Assembly: GCA_902465425.1 (NCBI GenBank) | Contig: CABQNA010000071.1 | Coordinates: 1-7,197, forward strand | From: an uncultured Collinsella sp. | GTDB taxonomy: Bacteria > Actinomycetota > Coriobacteriia > Coriobacteriales > Coriobacteriaceae | Direction: 5' to 3' | Length of the DNA stretch: 7,197 nucleotides | Notes under the pieces: model-generated | Database searches by the model: none | Told to the model about the DNA's origin: nothing | What the model saw: the letters and a program-made list of their open reading frames with translations, nothing else | Shown: positions 1 through 6,285 of the stretch, in pieces | Layout of the letters: the number at the start of each line of letters is the position of its first letter | Numbering within the stretch: position 1 is the first letter of the stretch | Translations under genes and position numbers: made by a program

Positions 1-174
1 GCACTCGATCGCGAGGATGCCGCGACCACGCCGATTATCGCCGTGAGTGCCAACGCCTTTGCCGACGACCGCAGACTTTCGCGCGAGGCGGGCATGGACG
101 CGCACCTGAGTAAACCCGTGAGCTCGCAAGAGCTCGTCGAGGCGCTTGCGCACATAGCTGCCGACGCTTCATAA
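1..174 (+). CDS. C-terminal fragment of a receiver-domain protein, probably a hybrid sensor histidine kinase (5' end outside window)
   Basis: Frame 1 is open from the window edge to a TAA at 172-174, giving 57 residues. They match the last third of a response-regulator receiver domain: the beta-4 strand with the switch residue (PIIAVSANAF, with Ser at the usual Thr/Ser position), the DAHLSKPV loop with the conserved lysine, and a final amphipathic helix. The phosphoacceptor aspartate lies off-window. The 'SANAFADD...AGMDAHLSKP' wording is typical of receivers fused to the C-terminus of hybrid histidine kinases, and it closely resembles the end of the hybrid kinase encoded at 767-3571 on the other strand, so the two are probably paralogues. 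No HPt or DNA-binding domain follows the receiver. It could instead be a stand-alone receiver protein; the upstream sequence would decide. The gene ends just before a strong hairpin. Confidence 0.8.
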   Translation, partial: ALDREDAATTPIIAVSANAFADDRRLSREAGMDAHLSKPVSSQELVEALAHIAADAS

Positions 175-176
175 GC

Positions 177-216
177 ATATGGCCCGGTTCCAAGGTGGGT
201 TGGAACCGGGCCATAT
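177..216 (+). terminator. Perfect 17-bp stem-loop, likely (possibly bidirectional) terminator
   Basis: Bases 177-193 and 200-216 are perfect reverse complements (ATATGGCCCGGTTCCAA) with a 6-nt loop GGTGGG. The hairpin starts 2 bp after the TAA of the plus-strand receiver gene. It is followed on the plus strand by a moderately T-rich stretch (217-240), as expected of an intrinsic terminator. It also lies 28 bp beyond the stop of the convergent minus-strand gene, where the far side is not T-rich, so termination in that direction is possible but weaker. Confidence 0.8.
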
Positions 217-244
217 TGCTATTTGTGAGTTTTGCTTTTGAGGC

Positions 245-724
245 TTACTTTTCCTGAATCTGCTTGCCGCAGAGATGCTCAATCGTAATCTCGTAGAGCT
301 GGACGCCCTTAATGTCCTTGGCGATTTCCTCTTCGACTTCCTCGGCGGAAGGGTAGTACTTAAGGGCGAGCTGGCGGACTTTGTCTTCGATAAACGCGGG
401 AGTGTCGTTCGCCAGGCGACAGCGGCCAAAGACCACGGTACTCATAACGTAGGGAGCCCAGTCACCGTCCTTGTGCCACTCGTTGCCGTAAACGGTAAAG
501 CAGACCTTGTCATCGCGCTTGAGTGCGTCGACCTTGTGGCCGGCTTTGGCGCCATGGAAAAAAATCTTGTCGTGCTCGGCGTCAAAGAAGTAGTTGACGG
601 GAATGGCGTACGGGTAGCCATCGTCGCCGTTGACGGCAAAGACGCCGCGCTTGCAGGTAGCGAGCAGTTCGCGCGCTTCCTCGTCAGTGATGGCGCGTTT
701 CTTTCGACGTAAGGGCCTAAACAT
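245..724 (-). CDS. Pyridoxamine 5'-phosphate oxidase-like / NimA-like FMN-binding split-barrel protein
   Basis: A 159-residue protein of the PNPOx-like split-barrel fold, closest in wording to the Nim (5-nitroimidazole reductase-like) group of small cytoplasmic flavoproteins. Visible hallmarks: an N-terminal basic segment, a helix with 'ITDEEARELL', the first barrel strands 'GVFAVNGDDGYPYAIPVNY' (27-45), and the flavin-site strand 'IFFHGAKAGHKVDALKRD' (54-71) with the His-Gly-Ala motif, followed by 'VCFTV'. Length is normal for the family. I chose the ATG at 722-724 rather than an upstream start at 763 because a clear Shine-Dalgarno (AGAAAGGAAG, 731-740) sits 6 nt before it; the longer form would also nearly touch the kinase stop codon. 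The start is 42 bp after the hybrid kinase stop with no terminator between, so the two are probably one transcript. Bound flavin is a family expectation; the substrate cannot be read from sequence, and calling it a nitroimidazole-resistance gene would be over-reading. Confidence 0.88.
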   Translation of the reverse strand: MFRPLRRKKRAITDEEARELLATCKRGVFAVNGDDGYPYAIPVNYFFDAEHDKIFFHGAKAGHKVDALKRDDKVCFTVYGNEWHKDGDWAPYVMSTVVFGRCRLANDTPAFIEDKVRQLALKYYPSAEEVEEEIAKDIKGVQLYEITIEHLCGKQIQEK

Positions 725-730
725 CGTTGG

Positions 731-740
731 CTTCCTTTCT
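731..740 (-). promoter_or_regulatory. Ribosome binding site of the NimA-like gene
   Basis: On the minus strand this reads AGAAAGGAAG, ending 6 nt before the ATG at 722-724. It decides the start in favour of the 159-residue form. Confidence 0.7.
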
Positions 741-766
741 GGTCGTGCGTGGTGGTTGAGCACAAA

Positions 767-3571
767 CTATAGCGAAACGGATCCGTTTTTCTTGATGCGG
801 GCGAGTATGTTTTTGAGCTTGTTAAAGTCGAGCGGTTTGGACAGATGGGCGTTCATGCCGGCGTCGTGTGCCGCCTTGGCGTCCTCGGCAAAGGCATTGG
901 CGGTGAGCGCGATGATGGGGATATCGGCTGCATCGACCTTCTCGCTCAGGCGAATCGCGCGGGTTGCCTCGTAACCGTCCATGTCCGGCATCATAATGTC
1001 CATCAGGATCGCATCGAAGCTGCCGGCGGGATGAGACAGGTACAGATCGACGACTTCGTTGCCGTTGACGGCGCGGGTGACCACGACGCCCTCGGATTCT
1101 AGCAGCGTCTGGGCAATCTCGGCATTCAATTCGTTGTCTTCGGCGAGCAGCACGTTCATGTCGGCGAGCGAGCAGTCGAGCGCCCTCTCGACCGTATTCG
1201 CCCGCGCCCGGGGGTTCTTGTCGATATCGAGCGGAATTTCCACGTAGAACGTGGTGCCCACATGGAGTTCGCTGGTGACTTCGATGGTGCCGCCCATCAG
1301 TTCAATAAGCGACTTGACGATTGGCATGCCCATGCCGGTTCCTTGGAACTTGCTGCGCGCATCGTCACCTTCTTGGGCAAACGGCTCATAGATATGCTTT
1401 AAAAACTCGGGAGCCATGCCAATGCCGGTATCCGAAACGCTAAAGCAAAAGAGCGCGCGCCCGTTATCGAGTGGCTTGGTCTGTGAACTAAAGGTGACGG
1501 AGCCGCCGTGCTTGTTGTACTTAATGCTGTTGTCTAACAGGTTGATCATGACCTGTCGGATATGGGTGGGACTGCCGATTACGTATGGCCCCGTGGCGTA
1601 CGGCAGACTATTGTCCTGCATTGTGATGCCGTTACTGGACGCGCGGAGCTTGCACAGCACCAGCGTATCGTCACAAAGCTCTTTGAGGTTAAAAGGCGCA
1701 TGTTCCAGTGTTAGCTTGCGGTCTTCGATTTTTCCCATCTCGAGGATGTCGTTGATCAGCGAGAGCAGGTGATTGGCGGCAACGCGCGCCTTGGCACGGC
1801 TCTCGCGGGCGACTTGCATATCGCCTTCCTTCAATTCTTCAATTTCGATAAGGCCCAGGATACCGTTGAGCGGCGTACGGATGTCGTGGCTCATGCGCGT
1901 GAGGAATGCCGTCTTAGCGGCGTTGGCAGCATCGGCTTTTTTGCGCTCGGTTCGAGCGCGCACGAGCGCCCAGATGAGCAGGACGATGCCGACCGACAAC
2001 ATACCGATGAGGGTAGCTGCAATGGCGGTGCGGTTGCGATAAAGGAATTGAAGCGTGTTGGATTCCTGGGCCGTGTACGACGTGGAGGAGTAATTACTTG
2101 CGGAGAGCGATTCTCCGGCATTGATGATGCCCTTGTTGATGATTCCCAGCAGTTCGGGCTTGCCGCGCGACATCAAGCACGCGAGGTCACAGGTGTCAGG
2201 GAGCTCGACCGTCTCGCAGTCCTCGAGATCATAACGGTCACCGATGGTTTTTACGCGTGAACTGGGAGCGACGATGCAGCGCGCCGTTCCCTTCCTGAGG
2301 GCGTCGAACGCTTCATCGTCGGATTGGTATTCGGTTACGGTCGCTGTGGGGAATAGACTTTCAAGTGCATTTCGGTTGACAAACGATGATTTGGCACAGG
2401 CGATGTTCTGAAGGTCTTTTTTCAGGTTACTGCCGGTGTGGATGGCGGTGAGGGACATGGTCCCCAACGATACCGACTGCACAACGCCTGATTGCTCGGC
2501 AAACCAGTAATCTCGGTATGCCGGCAGCGCAACGTCTATGCTTCCCTCTGACAGGGCCTTTGACATCATCTTGTAGCTATCAAAGGCGACGGTTTTGACC
2601 GTAATGCCAAATTTATCGTGTAGCGTCGTCGCAAGCGATGCGAGCGAGCCTTCCATTTCGCCGTCTTCGTCTTCGTTGCAGTAGGGGAGTTTGCCCGTAA
2701 TGTAGCCGAGCGTGATGGCGTTGTTGTTTGCTTTGAGCCAGGAACATTCGGGGCCGTTGAGCGATGATGAACCGCTGTTTTGGGCCGAGTAGTGAGATTT
2801 GACTTCGTCGTTATAGCGTGGGTTGACGCGGGCGATTGCTGTCATGGCGGCATTGATGTCGTCCATCAGGTCGGGGCGGCTTTTGGGGACGGCAAAATAG
2901 TAGTCGCTCGACCCAATGTAGAACATGGGGGAGGCGCTGGGCGACGAGGTCGTGTCGTTCATGATGACGGCATCGACCTCGCCGTTTGCCAGCGCATCAA
3001 AGAGAACGGAGTTTCCGTCATACTCCTTGTATGTGCAGGCGATTCCTTCGTTGGCGAGCCATTGCTGGCCAACGAAGGTTTGCATAACGCCGGGGTTGCA
3101 GCCGATGGTAAGGCCTTGGAGCGCTCGGGGGTCACCCTTGGCCAGATCGTCGCGCTCGGGCCTGGCATAGATGTAGTAGCGCTCGGTGCCCTCGGGGTTC
3201 GAGGAAAAGAGCAGCTTTTGGGCGCGTTCCTCGGAGTAGGAGATGTTTGGCATGAGGTCAATCTCGCCGGCTTCGAGCTTCTCCATAAGCTCGGTGAAGG
3301 TGCCGGAGACGTATTCGTACTGCCAGCCGGGTGTGTAGTACGAGAGGGTCTGGAGGTACTCGTAACCCCATCCCGAGAGACGCTCGCCGGGGGTGCCGTC
3401 CTGGAAGCCCTCGTTGTTGACAAGCCAACCAACGCGGACTGTTTTGACCTGCTGATCGGTATTGGCGGCATAGGCGGGGGCGGGCATGATGGTGCTCAGT
3501 ACGGCGAGCACGGCAAGCGCGACGGCCAAGGTGCGATATATAACTGAACGAAGGACAGCGGAAGCTCTCAC
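767..3571 (-). CDS. Hybrid sensor histidine kinase with two extracytoplasmic SBP (family 3-like) sensor domains and C-terminal receiver
   Basis: A 934-residue membrane sensor kinase built like EvgS/BvgS-type proteins. In order, from a GTG start: signal peptide 1-35 (basic start, hydrophobic core, cleavage likely after PAYA); first Venus-flytrap solute-binding-like domain about 44-265 (contains 'LMEKLEAGEIDLMPNISYSEER'-type core); second one about 281-500 ('GSIDVALPAYRDYWFAE'); one membrane helix about 514-537; a short charged linker of about 20 residues; HisKA with phospho-His562 in 'SHDIRTPLNG'; HATPase with the N box around Asn681 ('LLDNSIKYN'), G1 'DTGIGM' from 714, 'YEPFAQ' F box, and 'GTGMGMPIVK' G2; then a receiver with acidic pair Glu811/Asp812, phosphoacceptor Asp858 ('MDIMMPDMDG'), Thr890 and Lys912. 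All catalytic residues are present. Unlike EvgS/BvgS there is no PAS domain and no HPt, so a separate HPt or response regulator would be needed. The likely ligand is a small solute such as an amino acid, but this is not shown. Start: the open frame reaches TTG at 3575-3577, but AGGA lies 6 nt before the GTG at 3569-3571, which fits better. It is the first gene of a unit with the NimA-like gene. Confidence 0.93.
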   Translation of the reverse strand: MRASAVLRSVIYRTLAVALAVLAVLSTIMPAPAYAANTDQQVKTVRVGWLVNNEGFQDGTPGERLSGWGYEYLQTLSYYTPGWQYEYVSGTFTELMEKLEAGEIDLMPNISYSEERAQKLLFSSNPEGTERYYIYARPERDDLAKGDPRALQGLTIGCNPGVMQTFVGQQWLANEGIACTYKEYDGNSVLFDALANGEVDAVIMNDTTSSPSASPMFYIGSSDYYFAVPKSRPDLMDDINAAMTAIARVNPRYNDEVKSHYSAQNSGSSSLNGPECSWLKANNNAITLGYITGKLPYCNEDEDGEMEGSLASLATTLHDKFGITVKTVAFDSYKMMSKALSEGSIDVALPAYRDYWFAEQSGVVQSVSLGTMSLTAIHTGSNLKKDLQNIACAKSSFVNRNALESLFPTATVTEYQSDDEAFDALRKGTARCIVAPSSRVKTIGDRYDLEDCETVELPDTCDLACLMSRGKPELLGIINKGIINAGESLSASNYSSTSYTAQESNTLQFLYRNRTAIAATLIGMLSVGIVLLIWALVRARTERKKADAANAAKTAFLTRMSHDIRTPLNGILGLIEIEELKEGDMQVARESRAKARVAANHLLSLINDILEMGKIEDRKLTLEHAPFNLKELCDDTLVLCKLRASSNGITMQDNSLPYATGPYVIGSPTHIRQVMINLLDNSIKYNKHGGSVTFSSQTKPLDNGRALFCFSVSDTGIGMAPEFLKHIYEPFAQEGDDARSKFQGTGMGMPIVKSLIELMGGTIEVTSELHVGTTFYVEIPLDIDKNPRARANTVERALDCSLADMNVLLAEDNELNAEIAQTLLESEGVVVTRAVNGNEVVDLYLSHPAGSFDAILMDIMMPDMDGYEATRAIRLSEKVDAADIPIIALTANAFAEDAKAAHDAGMNAHLSKPLDFNKLKNILARIKKNGSVSL

Positions 3572-3577
3572 ATGCAA

Positions 3578-3581
3578 TCCT
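3578..3581 (-). promoter_or_regulatory. Ribosome binding site of the hybrid kinase (supports GTG start)
   Basis: The minus strand reads AGGA here, placed 6 nt before GTG (3569-3571) but directly against the alternative TTG (3575-3577). No in-frame ATG exists between the upstream stop (3596-3598) and these codons. This spacing favours GTG. Confidence 0.5.
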
Positions 3582-3659
3582 AACGAATCGAGACATTACC
3601 GCATAAGGATACCAGCTCAGCCTGCCCAGTCGGCAGCTGCATCGCTAAACGATCCCGCT

Positions 3660-3715
3660 CGGCAGTTGGGGACAGTCCCTTTCTGCCGGCACAAAAGGAA
3701 CGTCCCTAACTGCCG
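3660..3715. repeat. 56-bp symmetric imperfect palindrome, REP-like or small mobile-repeat candidate
   Basis: The sequence is exactly symmetric about 3687/3688: 23 of 28 base pairs match, including 8 uninterrupted outer pairs (CGGCAGTT ... AACTGCCG) and an inner TGCCGGCA core (3684-3691). The left arm contains a nested palindrome GGGACAGTCCC (3669-3679). Mismatched pairs are at 3668, 3674, 3675, 3679 and 3683. It has no T-tract and lies between divergent genes, where neither strand needs a terminator, so an ordinary terminator is a poor explanation. GGGGACAGTCCC-type palindromes are known to me as dispersed extragenic repeats in several bacteria, sometimes linked to RAYT/IS200-like transposases. 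That identity is inference, since only one copy is in this window. It fills much of the 3572-3769 divergent promoter region. Confidence 0.6.
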
Positions 3716-3769
3716 GTTGTGGGACAATATCGAGCGAATGTGATTGGGCGTCTGGGAAAAGGGGTCGCG

Positions 3770-4195
3770 ATGAACAGGTTGAGGACGCTTGCCGATGTGC
3801 TGCGACAGGCTGGCTTTGCACGCATCACGGGCCTGTTTCTTATCTTTTACCTGCTGTGCTCGACGGCCGTCTGGCTGTCCGAGCCAACGACCCTTACGTT
3901 TGGCGATGGCCTGTGGTTTAGCTTTGAGACGGTCTCGACGATCGGCTTTGGCGACATTCCGGCCGAGACACCGGTTGCCCGCGCCATTACCGTCATTCTG
4001 AGCATCATCAGCATCTTCTACATCGCCATGCTCACGGGCGTGGCGGTGAACTACTGCAATACGCTTATCAAGATGCGCCAAAAGGACACCATGGCGCGCT
4101 TTATGGACGATCTTGAGCATTTGGAAGAACTCGATCGCGACGAGCTCGCCGATTTGTCGCGCCGCGTGCGCGAATACCGTCGCCGGCAACGATAG
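3770..4195 (+). CDS. Minimal two-transmembrane potassium channel (Ion_trans_2 type)
   Basis: A 141-residue protein with the 2TM-pore plan of KcsA-like channels. Helix 1 is about residues 19-37, a pore helix runs 47-57, the selectivity filter is TIGFGD (57-62, a variant of the TVGYGD signature with Phe for Tyr), and helix 2 is about 71-96. The remaining 45 residues are a very charged cytoplasmic tail (KMRQKD..., LEHLEELDRDEL, RRVREYRRRQR) likely to be helical or coiled-coil and perhaps helping tetramer assembly. There is no RCK/TrkA domain and no voltage sensor, so gating by nucleotide or voltage is not evident. I chose the ATG at 3770-3772 because AAAAGGGG precedes it at normal spacing; the frame is also open to a GTG at 3719, which would add 17 residues without a ribosome site. 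The LOG-family gene follows 36 bp downstream and is probably co-transcribed. K+ selectivity follows from the filter; direction and physiological role are not visible. Confidence 0.88.
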   Translation: MNRLRTLADVLRQAGFARITGLFLIFYLLCSTAVWLSEPTTLTFGDGLWFSFETVSTIGFGDIPAETPVARAITVILSIISIFYIAMLTGVAVNYCNTLIKMRQKDTMARFMDDLEHLEELDRDELADLSRRVREYRRRQR

Positions 4196-4231
4196 AACGG
4201 GTGCCGCGCGTCACGACGAGGGGGATTGCAT

Positions 4232-4765
4232 ATGAACATCACGGTGTACCTGGGTGCGAGCGTCGGCAACGACCCGGCGTTTCTGCCCGCGGTGCAGGAG
4301 CTGGGCAATTGGATTGGCGCCAACGGACACGCGCTCGTATACGGCGGGTCCAAATCGGGACTGATGGGCGCGCTCGCCGATAGCGTACTCGAGGCAGGCG
4401 GACATGTGACGGGTGTGGAGCCGAGCTTTTTTATCGAGGCAGAGTTTCAACACGACGGAATCGACGACCCTATCGTGACGAGCGACATGGCCGAGCGCAA
4501 AGCCAAGATGATCGAGCTCGGCGATGCGTTCATCGCATTTCCGGGCGGCACGGGCACGCTCGAGGAGATTGCCGAGGTTATGTCCGCGGTGTCGTTGGGG
4601 CACCTGAGCTCTCCGTGCATCCTGTATAACCTGGACGGTTACTACAACGACCTCAAGGCGTTGCTCGGGCACATGATTGATAAGGGGCTTTCGAGCCCGA
4701 GGCGCCAGCACGGCATCTACTTTGCCGACGATTTGCGCGAGATTGCCTCGATTATCAACGGATAA
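4232..4765 (+). CDS. LOG-family protein (TIGR00730-like), putative nucleoside 5'-monophosphate phosphoribohydrolase
   Basis: A 177-residue Rossmann-fold protein of the LOG family, often misnamed 'lysine decarboxylase'. Characterised members split the N-glycosidic bond of nucleoside 5'-monophosphates, including cytokinin precursors and AMP, releasing base and ribose 5-phosphate. Visible: N-terminal strand 'ITVYLGAS' (3-10), 'YGGSKSGLMGALA' phosphate-binding turn (37-49), 'MAERKAKM' (86-93) with the catalytic Arg89, and the signature PGGTGTLEE (104-112) with catalytic Glu. All expected active-site residues are present and length is usual for bacterial members. The start is ATG 4232-4234 with GAGGGGGA just upstream; the TTG two codons earlier is too close to that site. 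It follows the potassium channel by 36 bp, so they probably share a transcript, though no functional link is known to me. Substrate is unproven; a nucleotide-salvage or housekeeping role in the cytoplasm is likelier than hormone production in a gut bacterium. Confidence 0.9.
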   Translation: MNITVYLGASVGNDPAFLPAVQELGNWIGANGHALVYGGSKSGLMGALADSVLEAGGHVTGVEPSFFIEAEFQHDGIDDPIVTSDMAERKAKMIELGDAFIAFPGGTGTLEEIAEVMSAVSLGHLSSPCILYNLDGYYNDLKALLGHMIDKGLSSPRRQHGIYFADDLREIASIING

Positions 4766-4845
4766 GTCTTGAGCCTGCCCCGCTATGGCTCCCAATGGTG
4801 CCGTTTGCGGCGCAGGTGGTTGGCTCGTTCGGGTAACGCTCGCTC

Positions 4846-4851
4846 TACAAT
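4846..4851 (+). promoter_or_regulatory. Possible -10 promoter element upstream of the CLC gene
   Basis: TACAAT matches the sigma-70 -10 consensus at five of six positions and would place a start point about 30 bp before the ATG at 4891. The best -35-like match, TTGGCT (4820-4825), is 20 bp away, longer than ideal, so the call is weak. The 125-bp gap 4766-4890 holds no convincing terminator; a 5-bp GAGCC/GGCTC hairpin (4771-4791) lacks a T-tract. Confidence 0.3.
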
Positions 4852-4890
4852 AAAACGTATCTATGTCGACTTTGACCGCGGGAGGACCCG

Positions 4891-6195
4891 ATGGATAACC
4901 TTGCCAAACCCACAAACCGCGCGCTGTTTTTAGTTAGCGTTGCCGTGACCGGTGCGTTCGCAGGTGCCGCAGTCTGGCTGTTCTTCTTTGCGATGGAGCA
5001 CGGCATCGACTATCTATGGACCGAGATTCCACACGCGCTGGGCGTCGCTTCGCCCGAGCTTGCCAGCGGCCCGTTTGGCTTTCTGCCATACCCGTTTTTC
5101 GTCTGCCTGCTGGGCGGCCTGCTGATCGGTCTGTACGAAAAGACGACGGGCACCAAGACCGATGACCTCAACCAGGTGATGGCCAAGGTAAAGCGCGATG
5201 GACGCTACCCGTACGACAATCTGGGCAAGCTTTCGCTCGCGGCATTGCTGCCGCTGCTGTTTGGCGGCAGCATTGGACCGGAGGCCGGCCTGACCGGCGT
5301 CATCGCGGGTCTGTGCAGCTGGGTCGGCGATCGCATGCGTCGCTTTGGCGCCGAGTTTAGGGAGCTCACGCTGCTGGGCACCCAGGCTGCCCTGACGGCA
5401 CTCTTTACCGCGCCCGTCTTTGGCTTTGTGGCGCCGCTTGCCGGAAGTACTGACGGCCAGGGCGAAGACGCCGACGATGAGTCCGCGTCCGGCGAGATCA
5501 CCATCAAGCTGCCCAAGGCGCAAAAGACGGTGGTCTACGGCATTGCGATTGCCGGTGGTCTGGGCACCTACCTGCTGCTCGGCCAGCTCATGGGCGGCGG
5601 CATGGGCATGCCGAGGTTCGAGGCCGCCGTGGTGGGCAACCTGGAACTTGTCTGGCTCATTCCGCTGGCGTTGGTCGGCACCGTTTGCGGATGGCTGTAC
5701 TTTGTCTCTGAGCATGCGAGCGAGGCGCTGTCTCATGCAATAGGGGAGCGTCCTGTCGTCAAGGCCATGCTAGCCGGTCTGGCGCTCGCCATCTGTGGCA
5801 CGGTTCTGCCCTACACCATGTTTGCCGGCGAGACCCAGGCCGACGTGCTCATGGAGACCTACCTGACCATTCCCGCTGGCGTGCTTATCGCGACCGGTCT
5901 TGTTAAGGCCATGCTGACGCCCGCCCTCATCAACCTTGGTTGGCGTGGCGGCCACTTCTTCCCGGTTATCTTCTCGGGTGTGAGCCTGGGCTACGGCCTT
6001 GCCATCCTCACCGGCGCCGATCCGGTCTTTTGCGTCGCCGTCTGCACGGCATCGACGATGGGCGCCGTCATGCGCCAGCCGGTCATGGTCGTGGGCCTGC
6101 TGCTCATGTGCTTCTCACTCAAGGGTATCGTCTGCATGATCATTGCGGCCGTCATCGCCGCCGGCATTCCGCTGCCCAAGCCGCTGCGCGAGTAG
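4891..6195 (+). CDS. CLC-superfamily anion channel/transporter with altered gating motif
   Basis: A 434-residue polytopic inner-membrane protein of the chloride channel (CLC) family, with the usual two-half arrangement. Landmarks align to the E. coli ClcA plan: 'GTKTDDLNQVM' (from 87) at the place of the GSGIP selectivity region; GSIGPEAG (126-133) at the place of GREGP; 'FTAPVFGFVAPLAG' at the place of 'FNAPLAGILFIIEE'; and 'RGGHFFPVIFSGVSLG' near the C-terminus at the place of the second-half anion-site loop. On this alignment the external gating glutamate is Ile128, the selectivity serine is Thr88, and the internal proton-path glutamate is absent. This would favour passive channel behaviour over Cl-/H+ exchange, or a divergent subfamily such as YfeO-like proteins; both are inferences. 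An acidic hydrophilic linker (about 190-204, 'GEDADDESASGE') joins the halves. No CBS domains follow. The start is ATG 4891 with GGGAGG five bases upstream. It converges with the ABC permease gene. Confidence 0.9.
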   Translation: MDNLAKPTNRALFLVSVAVTGAFAGAAVWLFFFAMEHGIDYLWTEIPHALGVASPELASGPFGFLPYPFFVCLLGGLLIGLYEKTTGTKTDDLNQVMAKVKRDGRYPYDNLGKLSLAALLPLLFGGSIGPEAGLTGVIAGLCSWVGDRMRRFGAEFRELTLLGTQAALTALFTAPVFGFVAPLAGSTDGQGEDADDESASGEITIKLPKAQKTVVYGIAIAGGLGTYLLLGQLMGGGMGMPRFEAAVVGNLELVWLIPLALVGTVCGWLYFVSEHASEALSHAIGERPVVKAMLAGLALAICGTVLPYTMFAGETQADVLMETYLTIPAGVLIATGLVKAMLTPALINLGWRGGHFFPVIFSGVSLGYGLAILTGADPVFCVAVCTASTMGAVMRQPVMVVGLLLMCFSLKGIVCMIIAAVIAAGIPLPKPLRE

Positions 6196-6285
6196 TACGG
6201 TGGCGCACGCCAGGGACATGCCGTTTGCCACGGATTTGCGGGGAGGGGCGGCGATCGCGCCCTTCGTGGATTGAGACTCGCGTGG
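6196..6285. other. 90-bp convergent intergenic gap without a convincing terminator
   Basis: Between the convergent CLC and ABC-permease stop codons I see only weak elements: a 5-bp GGGCG/CGCCC hairpin (6247-6263) around the palindrome GCGATCGC (6251-6258), and a 4-bp CCGT/ACGG hairpin near 6222-6234. Neither has a T-tract. Read-through or a factor-dependent stop is possible. Confidence 0.4.

Noticed and set aside
275..712. 145-codon plus-strand frame opposite the NimA-like gene
   Set aside because: It is antisense to a gene with a good ribosome site and family motifs, and its own product looks like no known family.
245..724. Reading the Nim-like gene as a nitroimidazole-resistance determinant
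   Set aside because: The family similarity is to a broad group of flavin-binding split-barrel proteins, and sequence alone does not show drug-reducing activity.
775..788. 14-bp perfect palindrome AAACGGATCCGTTT followed by T's
   Set aside because: It lies in the last codons of the kinase and has no loop, so it cannot fold as a terminator hairpin; it is probably chance coding sequence.
2780..3547. 255-codon plus-strand open frame opposite the kinase sensor domains
   Set aside because: It lies wholly antisense to a well-supported gene, its product is low-complexity Gly/Val/Asp-rich with no recognisable fold, and it is explained by high-GC mirror-frame codon bias.
3617..4189. 190-codon minus-strand frame across the palindrome and K+ channel gene
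   Set aside because: It runs through the 56-bp repeat and antisense to the channel filter; there is no ribosome site or recognisable domain.
4211..4915. 234-codon minus-strand open frame opposite the LOG gene
   Set aside because: The opposite strand encodes a protein with intact LOG catalytic motifs; this frame gives an Arg/Ala/Gln-rich product without family features.
5014..5736. 240-codon minus-strand open frame opposite the CLC gene
   Set aside because: It is an antisense shadow of a clear CLC-family gene, with Arg/Gln/Ala-rich composition typical of such shadows.
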